From Oikopleura dioica (lineage: Eukaryota; Chordata; Appendicularia; Copelata; Oikopleuridae): a stretch of DNA of 64,000 nt. Below are positions 32,029-43,230 of the stretch, one piece after another. The position numbers were made by a program, and so were the translations under genes. The notes beneath the pieces were generated by a model. It was not told the origin of the DNA. It saw only the letters and a program-made list of their open reading frames with translations, and did not search any database. Position 1 is the first letter of the stretch. Each line of letters starts with the position of its first letter. The stretch spans positions 3,046,501 through 3,110,500 of the forward strand of contig OU015568.1 of the NCBI GenBank assembly GCA_907165135.1. Direction: 5' to 3'.

Positions 32029-33914
32029 ATGGTGAAGTTTTTTGCGTTGGCGCTCACAGCACTTCAGCTCAACCTGAGAATGGCTCGAGGATCTGAGCTT
32101 GATATTGAAGAAGAATTTGCGATTGCTGGAATTCAGCTGCCTCCAACAAATGGTAAGTCCCTAGCCGTAAAATTTTTCGGCAATAATGAGAGTTCGATCT
32201 TGGGTAGGTCAAAGAAGGATGAAGTCTTCAGATCCCATTCAAACTCATTACATTCATTACTTTTGTCTTTGCCTACTCTAGTTCGATCATGATTTATTGG
32301 TTTTTGAACAAAATCAATATGTTTATTTTCCTTGTCTTTTTCGCCTTTGGTCGAAATCTAAAAGTATAACTCATAACAATTTGAATTCAACTTTATGGTT
32401 TCTTCAAAACTCAATTCAGGACTAGCCGGACGACGATTTCAACCATCTGCGGAGCTAATGAATAACACTGGCCCCGGGATTCAAGAAAAACTCTACGAAA
32501 TGAACACGCTTTACACAAAATACAAAACCAACAGGAACGCATTTACGACCCAAGATCATTCAAGTCTTTTGGGAGGTGTTCACTCTTTCTTAAAATTCAA
32601 GATTTTAGGGTCGATTCGTTATTTTTCGAAAGCGACCGCTGTAATTGCATGTTCTCAAATATTGCGTCAGCAAAGTTCGTCTAATCACTAATTGCTGAAA
32701 ATTTGACACTTTTTGTGTGAACACTGATTATTAGGCGATCAGAAAGCTATTGCAGCTGAAGATAGTCGTGATGGGGATTCTAGATCTGAGCACTGAAGCG
32801 GCCAAGGACTTCAACTTTGATCGATTCTGCTTCTACGGCTGCTACTGTCTGCCAGACAAGTCGGTTCATGATGACTCTCCCGGACTTGGAAAGCCGGTCG
32901 ATGTTATCGACAACTCTTGCAAAGTAAGTCGAATTAAAAATTTTAACAGTAAAAATAAGCGGGTATGAGAGCATTTCCTGCCCAACAGGCGTTTTGAATT
33001 TTTTTCAAGAGCCAGGAAATGCATCGACTTTTTTGACTGAAAAAAAACAGTTCCATCATATTCAGAAACGCCCGTTTTTTTAATCAGTGTGATGAAGTGA
33101 GCTGCTCATAACTCATAAGTTAGAGATAATATCACTTGATTGCGTAAAGTAAAGAGTTTTGATTACTTTTTTTCTAAAATGATGTTTTAAACTTTTTGAA
33201 AGGGTTTTTTGAGAGGGAATGGTCTATAGTTTACTTCAGAGATTTTATTACAGATTCATTCTGAAATCAATGAAAAATATATAAATTAGTTAAAAAATAT
33301 CAATCTTTATGGTTTTCTCCATTTCAAGCTCATTTTTATAATGAAAAACTGTCTCAAAATTTCTAAACGGTTTTTGGGCGCGGCCAAAATTACAATAATT
33401 TTCAGGAACTGAAGCAGTGTTACCAATGTGCCGGAAAGGACACGAAAGAGGACACTGGCGAGCATTGCGATCAGGAATCTAGCTACAGTATGCAACTCAT
33501 CAACGACGCCAATGGGCAAAAAGACGTTCTTTGCACGAATGAGGAGGGTTCTTGCAGATGGAGAATTTGCCAGTGCGACAGGAACTTCGCTCACAAGCTC
33601 AGAGATCAGGTTTGGCAACGAAAAAATTGGGTTGTGCTTTCATGATCGTTTTTCAGTTCTACAAGGGCTACTACAACGCGCAATACCGCTACAATCAGGC
33701 AACAGGCGACGGTTTTGACCGAAGCACCTGCCAGGCAATTCAAGTTCCCGGCGAGAAAAAACAATGTTGCGGAAGCTACACAGCGAATCTTGCGTACCAG
33801 CAACGGCAACCCATCTCCAGTAATACGCACCAATGCTGTGCCGATCAGAGGATCAAGCTTTGTTGCGAAAATACAAGTTTTTGGTTGGATTTTTGGGAGA
33901 AAACGATTTTCTAG
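32029..33914 (+). CDS. Secreted phospholipase A2-like protein lacking the catalytic His-Asp pair
   Basis: Exons are about 32029-32152 (leader MVKFFALALTALQLNLRMARG), 32419-32574, 32735-32923, 33406-33609 and 33658-33914, the last ending WEKTIF-stop. The PLA2 calcium-loop region is clear (FDRFCFYGCYCLPDKS), then GKPVDVIDNSCKELKQCYQC. Active PLA2 has CC-x2-HD-x-CY here, whereas this protein has SCKELKQCY, so the catalytic His and its Asp partner are absent. The second Cys-rich part (WRICQCDRNFAHKL, EKKQCCGSY, HQCCADQ) keeps the fold's disulfide pattern. It is probably an extracellular binding or structural protein. The junction at 32,574/32,735 keeps phase only with a non-GT donor. PLA2-like domains are known in appendicularian house proteins, but a link here is only a guess. 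Confidence 0.75.
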
Positions 33915-35320
33915 TGAAAAACTCGTGTCCCTCGAACTTACTACTTTTTCGCCCGTTAGTTTACATTTTACCGCAAGTTAGTATCATTAAGTTTATTCGG
34001 AAAAGAAAATGACTTGGCGCCGCGTCATTGAAGTTAGAACGCAGCTCGAGAAGCGCAATTATATGACTCGCCGGTCAACATTAATTTTAATTAAAAATGA
34101 CAAAGCGGGCTCGAAAGGATACCGTATGCGACTTTAATGATTATCGGGTGGGGCCGATGGAACGTCATTTCTTCTTGATCTCGGTCACATTACACGTCTC
34201 ATTTTGTTGACAAATGATTTTGTCGAGGTGGTTGATTTTAGGTTATTAGGTGATGACGGTAATGATAGAGACATCTCGCAGTCAGATCAATTTCATTATC
34301 AGGTTCATTATAGTGACATATTACTGTATTCTCTGTCATTTAAATTGAATAACTGATGATGAAAGACATGGCTGCATGTGAGAAATATTTTGTGACCGAG
34401 ATACAGTGTCTTTATTGTAGAAAAAAATTATTCTAAAAGAAAACTTGCCTTGAATTTCTTATTTGACGAAAAAATAAGTTATTTAATCATTAAAAATTGC
34501 TACTAGTAGAACCGGAATAAACTGTATTTCGAATCGAAAATGGTCTAACCAAGCACTTGGCTCGATAAATGATTAGGGTTAAAGTCACGTTTTTCATCCT
34601 GAGTACCTTGAGTGTCTTCAATTTTTAAGCATCTTGAACCCCGTTGGCATTAGACAATATGTTTTTCTTCCGTAGAAACAATGATCGACTTTAAATTCTA
34701 GGTGAATCTGACTGTTTTAATCTTTAATCAAAAACCGAGAAAAACTTCTAAAATGATTTTTTTTATTCAAAATTCTATTAAAAAAAGATCATTTTTTTCA
34801 ACAAACAAAAAGCCTTACGGAGAAACATGCTAAAACTCCGATTTCCAAGTTGATAAATCTTGGATTTGAAATGGAAAAAACTAAAAGGTGAATTTTAAAG
34901 TAACTCTTTTTTTGTAAATAGCAACAACAACACAAACGATCGACGAAATACGCGACATTTTCCGACAATTTGAAGCTGCGCCAGCGGACTCAACACAACT
35001 TTTTGTACAAAGAAAAACACACACGAAGATATTTGTATTATATAAAAATATTCTTTTCTGAAGACTTTTAATAAAGAAATCTTCCTTCTTCAAGTTTACT
35101 TTGCGAAAAAACGCAAAGGTCGATTTCGAAAATCGACGGGAAACCAAAAACCAACGAGTCTGGAGATCATCCAGTGGCTTGAATTGATGAATCCGAGAGC
35201 TCAAACGTCTTTTTGAATGCATAATTGATGCCGGATTAGTTGAGAATAAGCGGATAAAATGCGAGGGAAAGGAGGAACCTGCAGTTATTCTTCTAGACGC
35301 CAAAAACTAATCTCGAAAGA
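33915..35320. other. Gene-poor interval
   Basis: No supported gene. The 140-codon minus-strand ORF at 34881-35303 is basic and lacks recognisable content, and I do not call it. Confidence 0.4.
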
Positions 35321-35321
35321 A

Positions 35322-35656
35322 ATGTATTTTGACTTTTCTTTCTTTCTTTTTTCAATGCTTCTGGCTCTGAATCGTAAGTAGAGATGAAAGTCAGAGAGGA
35401 AGGAGACTTTATTCTTCGTTTTAGTGGTTGAATCAAGACACCTGCGTCCAGAGCATCAAATTCCTAAACGAACTGGTTCCACCTTATCAGCTTCCGGGTT
35501 TATGAAAATTTTGTTATTATAGCAACATTGTTCCTAACCGCGATTTCTCACAAAAACCTCGAAAAACCCACAGTGCCAAAATCAACCCTTTTCAAAGACA
35601 TCCCCGCAGATCTCCTCCAAAACGAACAGCGATTTTTCTTCGATTACTTCAAATAA
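35322..35656 (+). CDS. Short secreted protein, three exons
   Basis: Exon 1 encodes a strong signal peptide (MYFDFSFFLFSMLLALN). GT-AG introns of about 40 and 25 nt lead to exons encoding VESRHLRPEHQIPKRTGS and a final helical part (LFKDIPADLLQNEQRFFFDY) ending with TAA at 35656. The mature product is about 70 residues and basic, with no Cys seen. A small secreted peptide or peptide precursor is possible. The phase closes through both introns, which supports a real gene. No family recognised. Confidence 0.55.
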
Positions 35657-35659
35657 TTT

Positions 35660-36509
35660 CACAAACAAAACAAAAACTCTTCTTTCTTCAATAAAGCTGA
35701 CACTATCCTACTAATCGTTTTCTCAATGATGATTCCAGCAAATCCGAACTTTATCTCATCGTGTCTCGTATTTATCATAAAATTGTAAAGTACCGGGAGG
35801 CCTTATCAGTTATCACTAAGTTTTTGGGCTCAATCCAGCAATTGCAGATTGGCAAAATATTTCGCGGAGGAAACTCATTATCACTTTCTGAGATTAGTAT
35901 CGGAGTTCCCCGAAGGCGCCAGGGTCATTCTTATCGAAAAATATTCAAAATGGAAAAGACTCGGGAGCATATGGAAGTCGTTGTTGATATCACTTACAAA
36001 TAGAAGTTGCATTGGAGCATATATCAAGTCTCACATGACCTGGTTACAGTGCAAGAGACGGAGGGGAAATAAGGGTGTTAGGATCTTTTATTCATATAAG
36101 ACAGCTAACACGATAAATATTAATATCACATGATATTGACTACTTGTTTTTGAATTTATTTTTGATCCAAGTAAGAAAACAGTATTAATATTGAATCACC
36201 AGGGGCAAGAAAATCAAGAAGCGAGGTCAAATAAACCCCTAAAGATCGGTATTATTTAACATAAGCAACTATCTTTCAAGAAGAAATCTGCTATAAAGTT
36301 TCCATTTATGATTTTTGATCAAATAATCAATCAATATTTAGACTAAAAATTGTGATTTTTGTTGAGTGTCCGCAGGAAGGGCCCAATTTGGCTAAAATAT
36401 TTGTCTGTCAAATATTAAATGTAGCAAATTCAAGTCAGAAGGGTAAATACACAAGCCCATTTTAATCCAGAGAAGCATTTCTGAAACGACAGAGCATACA
36501 GTCTTGAAA
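35660..36509. other. Intergenic interval
   Basis: No supported gene. An 80-codon ORF at 35761-36003 has no recognisable content. Confidence 0.35.
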
Positions 36510-37471
36510 ATGAGTGATCAAGCGCCTCCTCAAGCGGGAGCTCCCTTGTTAGGGGAAAACGGCTGGGCACCAGCGCCGGAAATGGAGCGGCCAAGTAATT
36601 GTCCACCAGGATTGGAGTACTTGCTCTACGTCGATCAGCTTTTAGTGAAACAGCAAGTCGAGCTTCTCGAAGCATTCACGGGTTTTGAAACTTCAAACAA
36701 ATACAAGGTTCTTTATTATTTCAATCAGTATTTGAGTAGAAAGATAAGGTTCTGAACAGCATGGGACAACAAGTATATTTTGCTGGAGAAAAGAGCGGCT
36801 GCTGTGGACGACAATGCTGTGGCTCTATTCGAGATTTTGAAATGGTGATTGCTGACAACGCTGGTAAAGAAGTTGCGAGGTTTATAAGACCCTTCAACTG
36901 TACCATCAGATGTTGCTTGAGCTACATTCCCTGTCAGCTTCAAGAAATGGGTAAGTGGACTGAAAATGTATTAATTTTGATTTATATTTTTGAGAAATTA
37001 ATGCGGGAGGCCAAACTGTTGGAAAGATAAAGCAACGCGCTGATTGCACTGATCCTGTTTTTGCGATTTGCGATGCATCTGGAGAAGAAGTTCTGAAAGT
37101 CAAGGGCCCTGCTTGTGTCATTTCCTGCTGTGGGGACATTGATTTTGAGGTACATCAAAGTCGGACTTGTCTTTTTATGCGTTGATTTCTAGGTACTGAC
37201 AAAAGACGGTCAGAAAATTGGAAAAGTTTCGAAACAGTGGAGTGGCCTAGTCAAGGAAGGATTAACTGATGCGGACAACTTTGGCGTTAGTTTTCCGATG
37301 GACTTGGATGTCAGAGTGAAGCTCTCACTGATGGCAGTGGTCTTCTTAATCGTGAGTATTTTTCACCGTCAGTTTTTGTAAAAAATTCTTCCTTAGGATT
37401 TCATGTTCTTTGAAAACAACGAGCCGAACGAAGATGGCTGCTGCTCGATTGAAGACTGCCTGTTTGACTGA
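36510..37471 (+). CDS. PLSCR: Phospholipid scramblase
   Basis: ATG at 36510 opens a Pro-rich N-terminus, then [20 protein letters not shown]. Five exons close in phase through short introns (the first 45 nt, ending AGATAAG). Landmarks of the family in order are [20 protein letters not shown], the Cys clusters [10 protein letters not shown] and [49 protein letters not shown] (the calcium-binding region) and a C-terminal hydrophobic helix AVVFLIDFMFFE. About 245 residues. Scramblases of this family are palmitoylated at the Cys cluster and act at the plasma membrane or nucleus. A polyadenylation signal (AATAAA) near 37,506 separates it from the next gene. Confidence 0.9.
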
Positions 37472-37666
37472 TTTATTAATACAAAAATCGTTTGAGACAA
37501 TTTATAAATAAAAGGACGGAAAATAGGCATTTTTTCCTTCGGGGTTTTTCTTCAGTGTCATTTCTTCTTCCACCACGGCGCCATTTTGGAGGACTTTCCC
37601 ATAGCGCGCTCTGGCCCGCATCCTCCGAAAAGAAATATTTTTTTCCAAAATCGAGAAATGAGCTGA

Positions 37667-39596
37667 ATGATCCCTTTTCTTCTTTTTTGCCTCTTTGGTG
37701 TGTGTCTTCCGTATATCGACCGATGGCTGATAAACAATGACGTTTCAAAAGTATGTTTTTAGAGAATCATTTTCATGAGAAATTTATTGCTAGAAATATT
37801 CGGATTTGCGCGTTTCCGGGCAGCTAGAGATTTCTCACTTCTTCTTTAAATTCACGACAGAGAGATTCAATCGAAGATTAGCTTCTCTTGGACACCGATT
37901 TTCGAACTTTTCCAGCCTTTTCTACAGAATTGGAACATGTTTCGTTCTACTGTTGTCTCTTGCTGCTATACCGTTTCTTTGGTTTCAGGAAAAGGTTTAA
38001 AACGTTCGAAAAAGCTGCTAATTTTGACAATGGCGGACGAAAAAACTGACAATGTCAGCAATGTTGCTAAAATGTCATGGAATTCATCGTTTTTTTTTAC
38101 GAAGGACAAGTTTTAAGCCAATTTCGCGGCCTTCAACCTTCAAAAAGATCTTCAAAACGCTCTCTTCTTCCTCTACTTCTACCCCTGATACAGAACTTAT
38201 CGTCCCAGGCGTGAATCGTCCCCTCTCTCACATCATCCACGTCCTCTTCGCCATCATAATCTCCGTCGTCCTTCACGAAATCGGCCACGCTTTAGCTTGT
38301 ATCGCAGAAGGCGGCTCAATCAATCATGTTGGAGTTCTTTCTTTCGCAGTTCTCCCAGGCGCCTTCGTCAGCATGGATTTGGAGCGAGTTCCGAACTGGG
38401 GACGAGTCAGAATCTTCTGCGCTGGGATTTGGCACAATCTTCTCATCTGCGCTTTTTGCCTTTTGCTGAGGCATGAAGAAATGAATTTGACGAACGTTCT
38501 TTTTGAAAAAGATCAAGGATTGTCCGTGACCTACATTGACAGTAGCTCTTCAATTTCAGGTATGAACCGTATGGTTGTCAATTCTAGTAATTTTCAAAAA
38601 AATATCAAAATTTAGGCTCTTATGGGCTGAAACGCGGAGATATAATTATCGCTGCAAATGAATACTCCTTCTCCGACCTTTCTTTCGCCGAGACAATGGT
38701 CAAAATCCGCAATTCCACCCAAACAGGGTTCTGCGAAAACGTCGAGAAGCTCGAATCGCCTTCTTCGCAAGATTGCTGTCACGAAGATAGTTTGACTGAT
38801 TTGTGCTTCCGCGGAGAGGGTTTTCAAGTCTGCTTGCATGCCAGAAGCGTGTTTGAGTCGTCACAGTCGTTTTGCCATTCTGATGAAGATTGTGGGAGTG
38901 GATTTTCATGCCTTGTTCCAAAGTAGGTTTAAAATTGAGGGCTTAGATGATCATCTGGGCTCGGAAACATCTGGCATTGCCGTAACCGGCTTTCTCGCTA
39001 CCTTTTTACTCATTAATTCTTCAGAGTCAACGAAGAACTCCACGAGCGACTGATCGTCATCGAACGAAACACCCACCAACACACCGTTCTGTTCGTTGGA
39101 GACCCTTTTGAACTCGTCAAATCTGTTTCAATTTCCTCCCTCGTGCCCAAATACTTCATCTCCGCTGCCTTCGCCGAGTTCCAAATCAAGCTGCTAGAAT
39201 ACATCTTCAATATTTCACTCGCGCTCGCCTTCTTCAATTCACTTCCTTCCATCGCTTTAGGTAAAAAAGCTGGTGTGCCTAAAGGCCTGTTTTCTTGTGC
39301 CAATTCTATAATTGATATCGACGACAAGAAATAAAAACGAAAATTGCCACGTATTTCAAGCCACCTAAGACGCGCTCTTTTCTGGTTAGATGCGTGGTAA
39401 TTGTTTTTTCAAAAGGAAACAAGATTTATATTCAGACGGAAACCTGATTGTTTCGTCCTTGGTGGATATTTTTCTTCCGCTTGAAATACAGAAAGATAAA
39501 AACCTTCTTCTTCGAATCGTCATTGTCACGATTGGAACATTTTCACTCGGAATGTACTTGCTTCTTCAGTTCATATCTTTTGCCATTCATCTTTGA
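37667..39596 (+). CDS. MBTPS2: Membrane-bound transcription factor site-2 protease
   Basis: ATG 37667 begins an N-terminal membrane helix (MIPFLLFCLFGVCLPYID), then exons 37794-37995 and about 38118-38561. The zinc-binding motif is LHEIGHALA (HExxH), followed by FCAGIWHNL exactly as in vertebrate S2P. A PDZ-like luminal part with a Cys-rich loop (SQDCCHEDSLTDLCF) follows. The third motif SIALDGN spans the intron at about 39261-39430 and provides the second metal-binding Asp (LDG). The last exon ends in a hydrophobic tail. S2P cleaves SREBP and ATF6 within the Golgi membrane. The Ser-rich stretch before VPGVNRP matches the Ser run of the human enzyme. Phases close throughout. Confidence 0.92.
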
Positions 39597-39682
39597 TTAC
39601 TTATTAAATAAACTATGCCCAGTACTACCCGATCTATACAGTCAATTTATTCGTTGAATATTCCCGTCAAAGTTGATGCATC

Positions 39683-39961
39683 TTGGAATCTTTGGCAGGA
39701 AACGTAAAACAAAACAACTCATTAACTTCGAACTCAAAACCTAAAAAACTTTGGCGCCTGTCAAAAATGCAGCACCGTGCGCCCTCCACCACCGAACAAT
39801 TTACGCGGCCGAAGATTGACTCTTCGAGAATTCGTAACAGATATTTTCCTAAAGAAGAAAAAAGACGGGCGAGAGCGCAAAAGTTTAGAGAAAAGTTCAA
39901 GTTTAAGGTAGGTATCAGAAAACTCGCCCAAAATGGCTGTTTAACAGAAAATTCTGCCTAA
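39683..39961 (+). CDS. Possible small basic protein
   Basis: One open frame rich in Lys/Arg (PKIDSSRIRNRYFPKEEKRR, then FREKFKFK) ends at a GT donor near 39,908. A later exon is not identified. An upstream Met (ATGCATCTTGG, 39,673) is in another frame. It could be the 5' part of a small gene or chance. Confidence 0.25.
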   Translation: MESLAGNVKQNNSLTSNSKPKKLWRLSKMQHRAPSTTEQFTRPKIDSSRIRNRYFPKEEKRRARAQKFREKFKFKVGIRKLAQNGCLTENSA

Positions 39962-39999
39962 TTGAATCAATTTTAAACATCAATCGGGTTAATTTTACT

Positions 40000-40620
40000 C
40001 GATTTTATCGCTTTCACAGTTCAATCAAACCTTCAGTTTAAATTGATAAGCAATAACCACCACTTTTTCCGTTGAATTTCACCCTGAATTTCCCCTGAAC
40101 CTTATTAGTTTAACCGGTGGGCTGAGAAACAGAGCGATAGGGAGAGAGCTGTCGTGATACACCGCAGGTGGCAGCAAAATGAATCTAATCATATCATTCA
40201 GTCCGACTGATAGCGCCCCGGGCTCTTACCAGGCGACGGAAGCTCCCTTCAAAGGCGACAAAGGACGGCTTAAAAGACATGCTTAATTTTAGCTTTTTGC
40301 GCTTCCGTATTGCCTCTGGAACTCCTCTTACTCAGGAAAGTGTCAGAGAAATCATATTCAATCGTCTCAAAGAACATTACTTGTAGAAGATGTCGCCATT
40401 TTGAGGGATATTGTATAAAAATCTGTCAGTTGAATAAGCAAAGATGTTCGTGAGTTGGAATCATGTTATCCTAAATTAGATAAAATGACAAAAATTCATG
40501 AACGGAAGATCACGCCGGATAAGCAATCTATCAAAGCAACAGAAAAAGATTTTTGAAAGAAAGTAAATGAATTAAAATTGAACGTAAGAGTTTCTACCGT
40601 AAGAACACTAGCCCACTATA
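40000..40620. other. Intergenic interval
   Basis: No supported gene. It probably contains the promoter of the sulfotransferase gene that follows. Confidence 0.3.
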
Positions 40621-40653
40621 AGAGTACAAGAATGTGCCCAAAAAGGAAATCTT

Positions 40654-42013
40654 TTGACATTTGTGAAGCTTGTCTCCTGCTTATTGCTTCTTTTTGTCAG
40701 CCTGTCTACGTACCGATTTGCTAGTTGTGGGATCTTCCTCACCATTCCAGATGAATTTTCGACTCTCCAGAAAACCCCTCTTCCACGTTGGAAAAATTTG
40801 AAAGACTACAATTTCACCGGCAGTCCTGAAAACGTCGTCCTAATCAAGAAACACAAGGAAAATCGGGTTGAAAACTGTCACACCCAATTTCATGTCGAAT
40901 TTTTAACTGCACATTCGACTGTATAACATGCTGCGTGAAATTTCAAATATGCAGATTTTTGTCGGCATTTTTCAATTTCATAAAATTAACCCTTTCAAGA
41001 GTGCTTCCAGCTCGCTTATTCAAGTCATTCGAAATTATCTTCACTGGCGAGGAGTGATAAATGAACGGCCTCTGTTCAGCAGCTTAGGAGGTTGTTACCC
41101 TGCGAAGTGGGATCCTAGGTGTCGAAAAGTACCACATCCGGATGGGATTACCTCGTTTTTCTATCATCACAGGATTGTTTTAATGTTAATCTTATGTACC
41201 GATAAACCTTATGAGATTCGCATATCTAACTTTATTTCATATTCACACTTTTGAAAACATGAAAAAAGATTCAATCCTCAAGTCCAACGCAACCTCGCCG
41301 CCCCTGGAACTGTTTTCATTTCTTCAATCCGCGAACCCTACAGCCTCTTTCTCTCTACATTCAACTTTTTCTACTACCGAAACGAGACCAATCGCTGCAA
41401 TACAGAGTGTCTTGGTGAGCCCTTCAAGACCTTTTTCGACGGAGAAACGGGTCGACTGCCGGACGAACTATTCGATATTCTGGAAGAGAAGTTCTCGGAC
41501 GATATTCCCTGGAGTTTCCGTTGTAAAAACTATCAATCTTTCGAGCTTGGCTTCGAAAATGGCGACGATCCGGACGAATTTGTCGCGCAGACAGCAAGTC
41601 ACATCGATTTTATGATTGTAACTGAGTACATCAACGAAAGCCTTGTTCTCCTCGCCGATTTTTTAAATATGCCGCTAGAACTAGCCTTTTTCATCACGAA
41701 GAAAAACGCAACCGACTACCCAAAACCAACCCTCTCACCGAAGCAGCAAAGAGTCTTCGAGAAATTCTTCAGTGTTGACAGAAAGCTTTACGATTTCTAT
41801 CACGCTGAGATTTTGAGAAAAATAGAAGAGTTTGGGAAAGAAAGAATGGAGCTGGCGCTGCGCCAGTTGAAAGAAATTCAGAAAAGGTGCGAAATTGACC
41901 ATACAAAGTGCCTCCAAGGGACGAGTCATCACAGGGAGAAGCTACAGGAGGCGAGGAAGGAATTTGGAGGGACTGCTCTTCCAGGACAGGGGTCGAATAA
42001 AGATCTGGATTAA
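40654..42013 (+). CDS. GAL3ST: Galactose-3-O-sulfotransferase family enzyme
   Basis: The frame opens with a membrane anchor (FVKLVSCLLLLFVSLSTY) and a stem, then VLIKKHK. The next exon reads SASSSLIQVIRNYLHWRG, together forming the 5'-PAPS-binding site (vertebrate FLKTHKTAGSSV). The exon ends YHH and continues RFNPQVQRNLAAPG and FISSIREPYSLF, the 3'-phosphate site. The C-terminal half (MIVTEYINESLVLL, KLYDFYHAEILRKIEEFG) matches the family tail. Both internal introns (about 40856-41000 and 41172-41269) keep phase only as GA-AG. The product would sulfate the 3-OH of galactose in glycolipids or glycans in the Golgi. The first Met was not fixed; the frame is open upstream of 40,654. Confidence 0.82.
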
Positions 42014-42095
42014 GACAGTTGATATCTCCGCTTTGCTCTTATGATTAATTTTACGGTAGAAAGACCCTTAAAAAGCTAGAGAACTCGTCCGGATA

Positions 42096-42212
42096 ATGGA
42101 AGAAAACGGCGGATATTGCGCGACTGGAGCTCAGCAAGCCATTCGCGAAGGAAAACCTATGCCGAGCTGTCTCTCAAATCAAAATTTTTCTTTTGAAGAT
42201 GAAGAAGATTAA
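42096..42212 (+). CDS. 38-residue acidic-tailed microprotein
   Basis: A single-exon ORF from ATG 42096 encodes MEENGGYCATGAQQAIREGK and ends NFSFEDEED-stop. It lies 82 bases after the GAL3ST stop, and AAAAGCTAG about 15 bases upstream could be a trans-splice acceptor. Two Cys, no signal peptide. It could be a short operon gene or chance. Confidence 0.35.
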   Translation: MEENGGYCATGAQQAIREGKPMPSCLSNQNFSFEDEED

Positions 42213-42492
42213 CTTATTTGAATACTAAAAAATAAGAATACATCTGTACATAAGAATACATTCAAAGATTCCTCAATCACTTCCATTTTTGACAAAGTTA
42301 CAGTAATGATCATTGAAAACTTGAAGTTTTACGCAATTGAAAGGATGCCGGTTTAGTTATTCAAACACGCCTTCGAAATTAGCGCAACAGAAATGGAAAG
42401 AATGAGAGGTCCTTACAATATCAGCGGGGGCTTGTTGAAACTTTTCTCTTGAATTTTTTTTTCGCAGGCGAGCTTAGAGAAGGGGATACAAA

Positions 42493-42988
42493 ATGAGGTC
42501 GTTCAGAGATTCTGTCAGGTCTTCTGGAGAGTTGATAGCTAGAACTTACGGTATAGAGCGCATAAAGCGGTCTTCCGGTTCTCAATTCATATCAATCTTT
42601 AGAGAACGCGAAATCAAGCCTCTGTTCTTCTGGAAAAGCCGCTTCTGTCGATGATGCAGCTATTGGTAAGCGCTGAAACTTCCATTATTACATTCAACTC
42701 GGCTTTTTAGTATTTGCCGATAATGACCGATCCTCCGAAATGCTAGAAAAAAGGGTTGAACGGCTTGAAACCCTTATTCGAAATCGCCCAAAAGCAACAC
42801 CTAAGCCAAAACGACCGACAAAGCGGGCTCTTTTGGAAGAAATAAAGACTGGAATCGAAGAATTGACTAAAGAAATAAAAGAATCGAAGGCACCAGCGGC
42901 TCAAAAAAGCGCCCAAAACCCAACTGGTCGAGGAACAACACCAAGAAGAACTCGTGGACCACCAAGGATAGGTTCGAACTCAATTTAA
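42493..42988 (+). CDS. Small Lys/Pro-rich coiled-coil protein
   Basis: Three exons close in phase through GT-AG introns: 42493-42549 (MRSFRDSVRSSGELIARTY), about 42601-42664, and about 42713-42988. The last encodes a coiled coil (EMLEKRVERLETLIRNRP), a basic Pro/Lys linker (KATPKPKRPTKR), a second helix (LLEEIKTGIEELTKEIKE) and an Arg/Gly/Thr-rich tail. About 130 residues. No family recognised; a cytoskeletal or nuclear adaptor is conceivable but unsupported. Confidence 0.55.
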
Positions 42989-43230
42989 ATCGATATCGAT
43001 AAAACCCTTTTTGAATCATAAAAAAGCCGCGGCAGACCACCATCAAGCACGTCAAAATACTGAAAACTGATTTAGCCTGCTTGAAGTTGTAGAATAGAAT
43101 GTTACTCACAATGTATTCTGTCATTTTTTCACATGAACTTTGTCAGGAAAGAAAGAGAGGGTGGAAAACTGGAAAAGAATCGAAGGCAATAGATAAATTT
43201 TGTACAATTTTGGAAACAAGTTGAGATTTT

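Noticed and set aside
34881-35303. 140-codon minus-strand ORF
   Set aside because: Basic, low-information sequence without homology or neighbouring exons.
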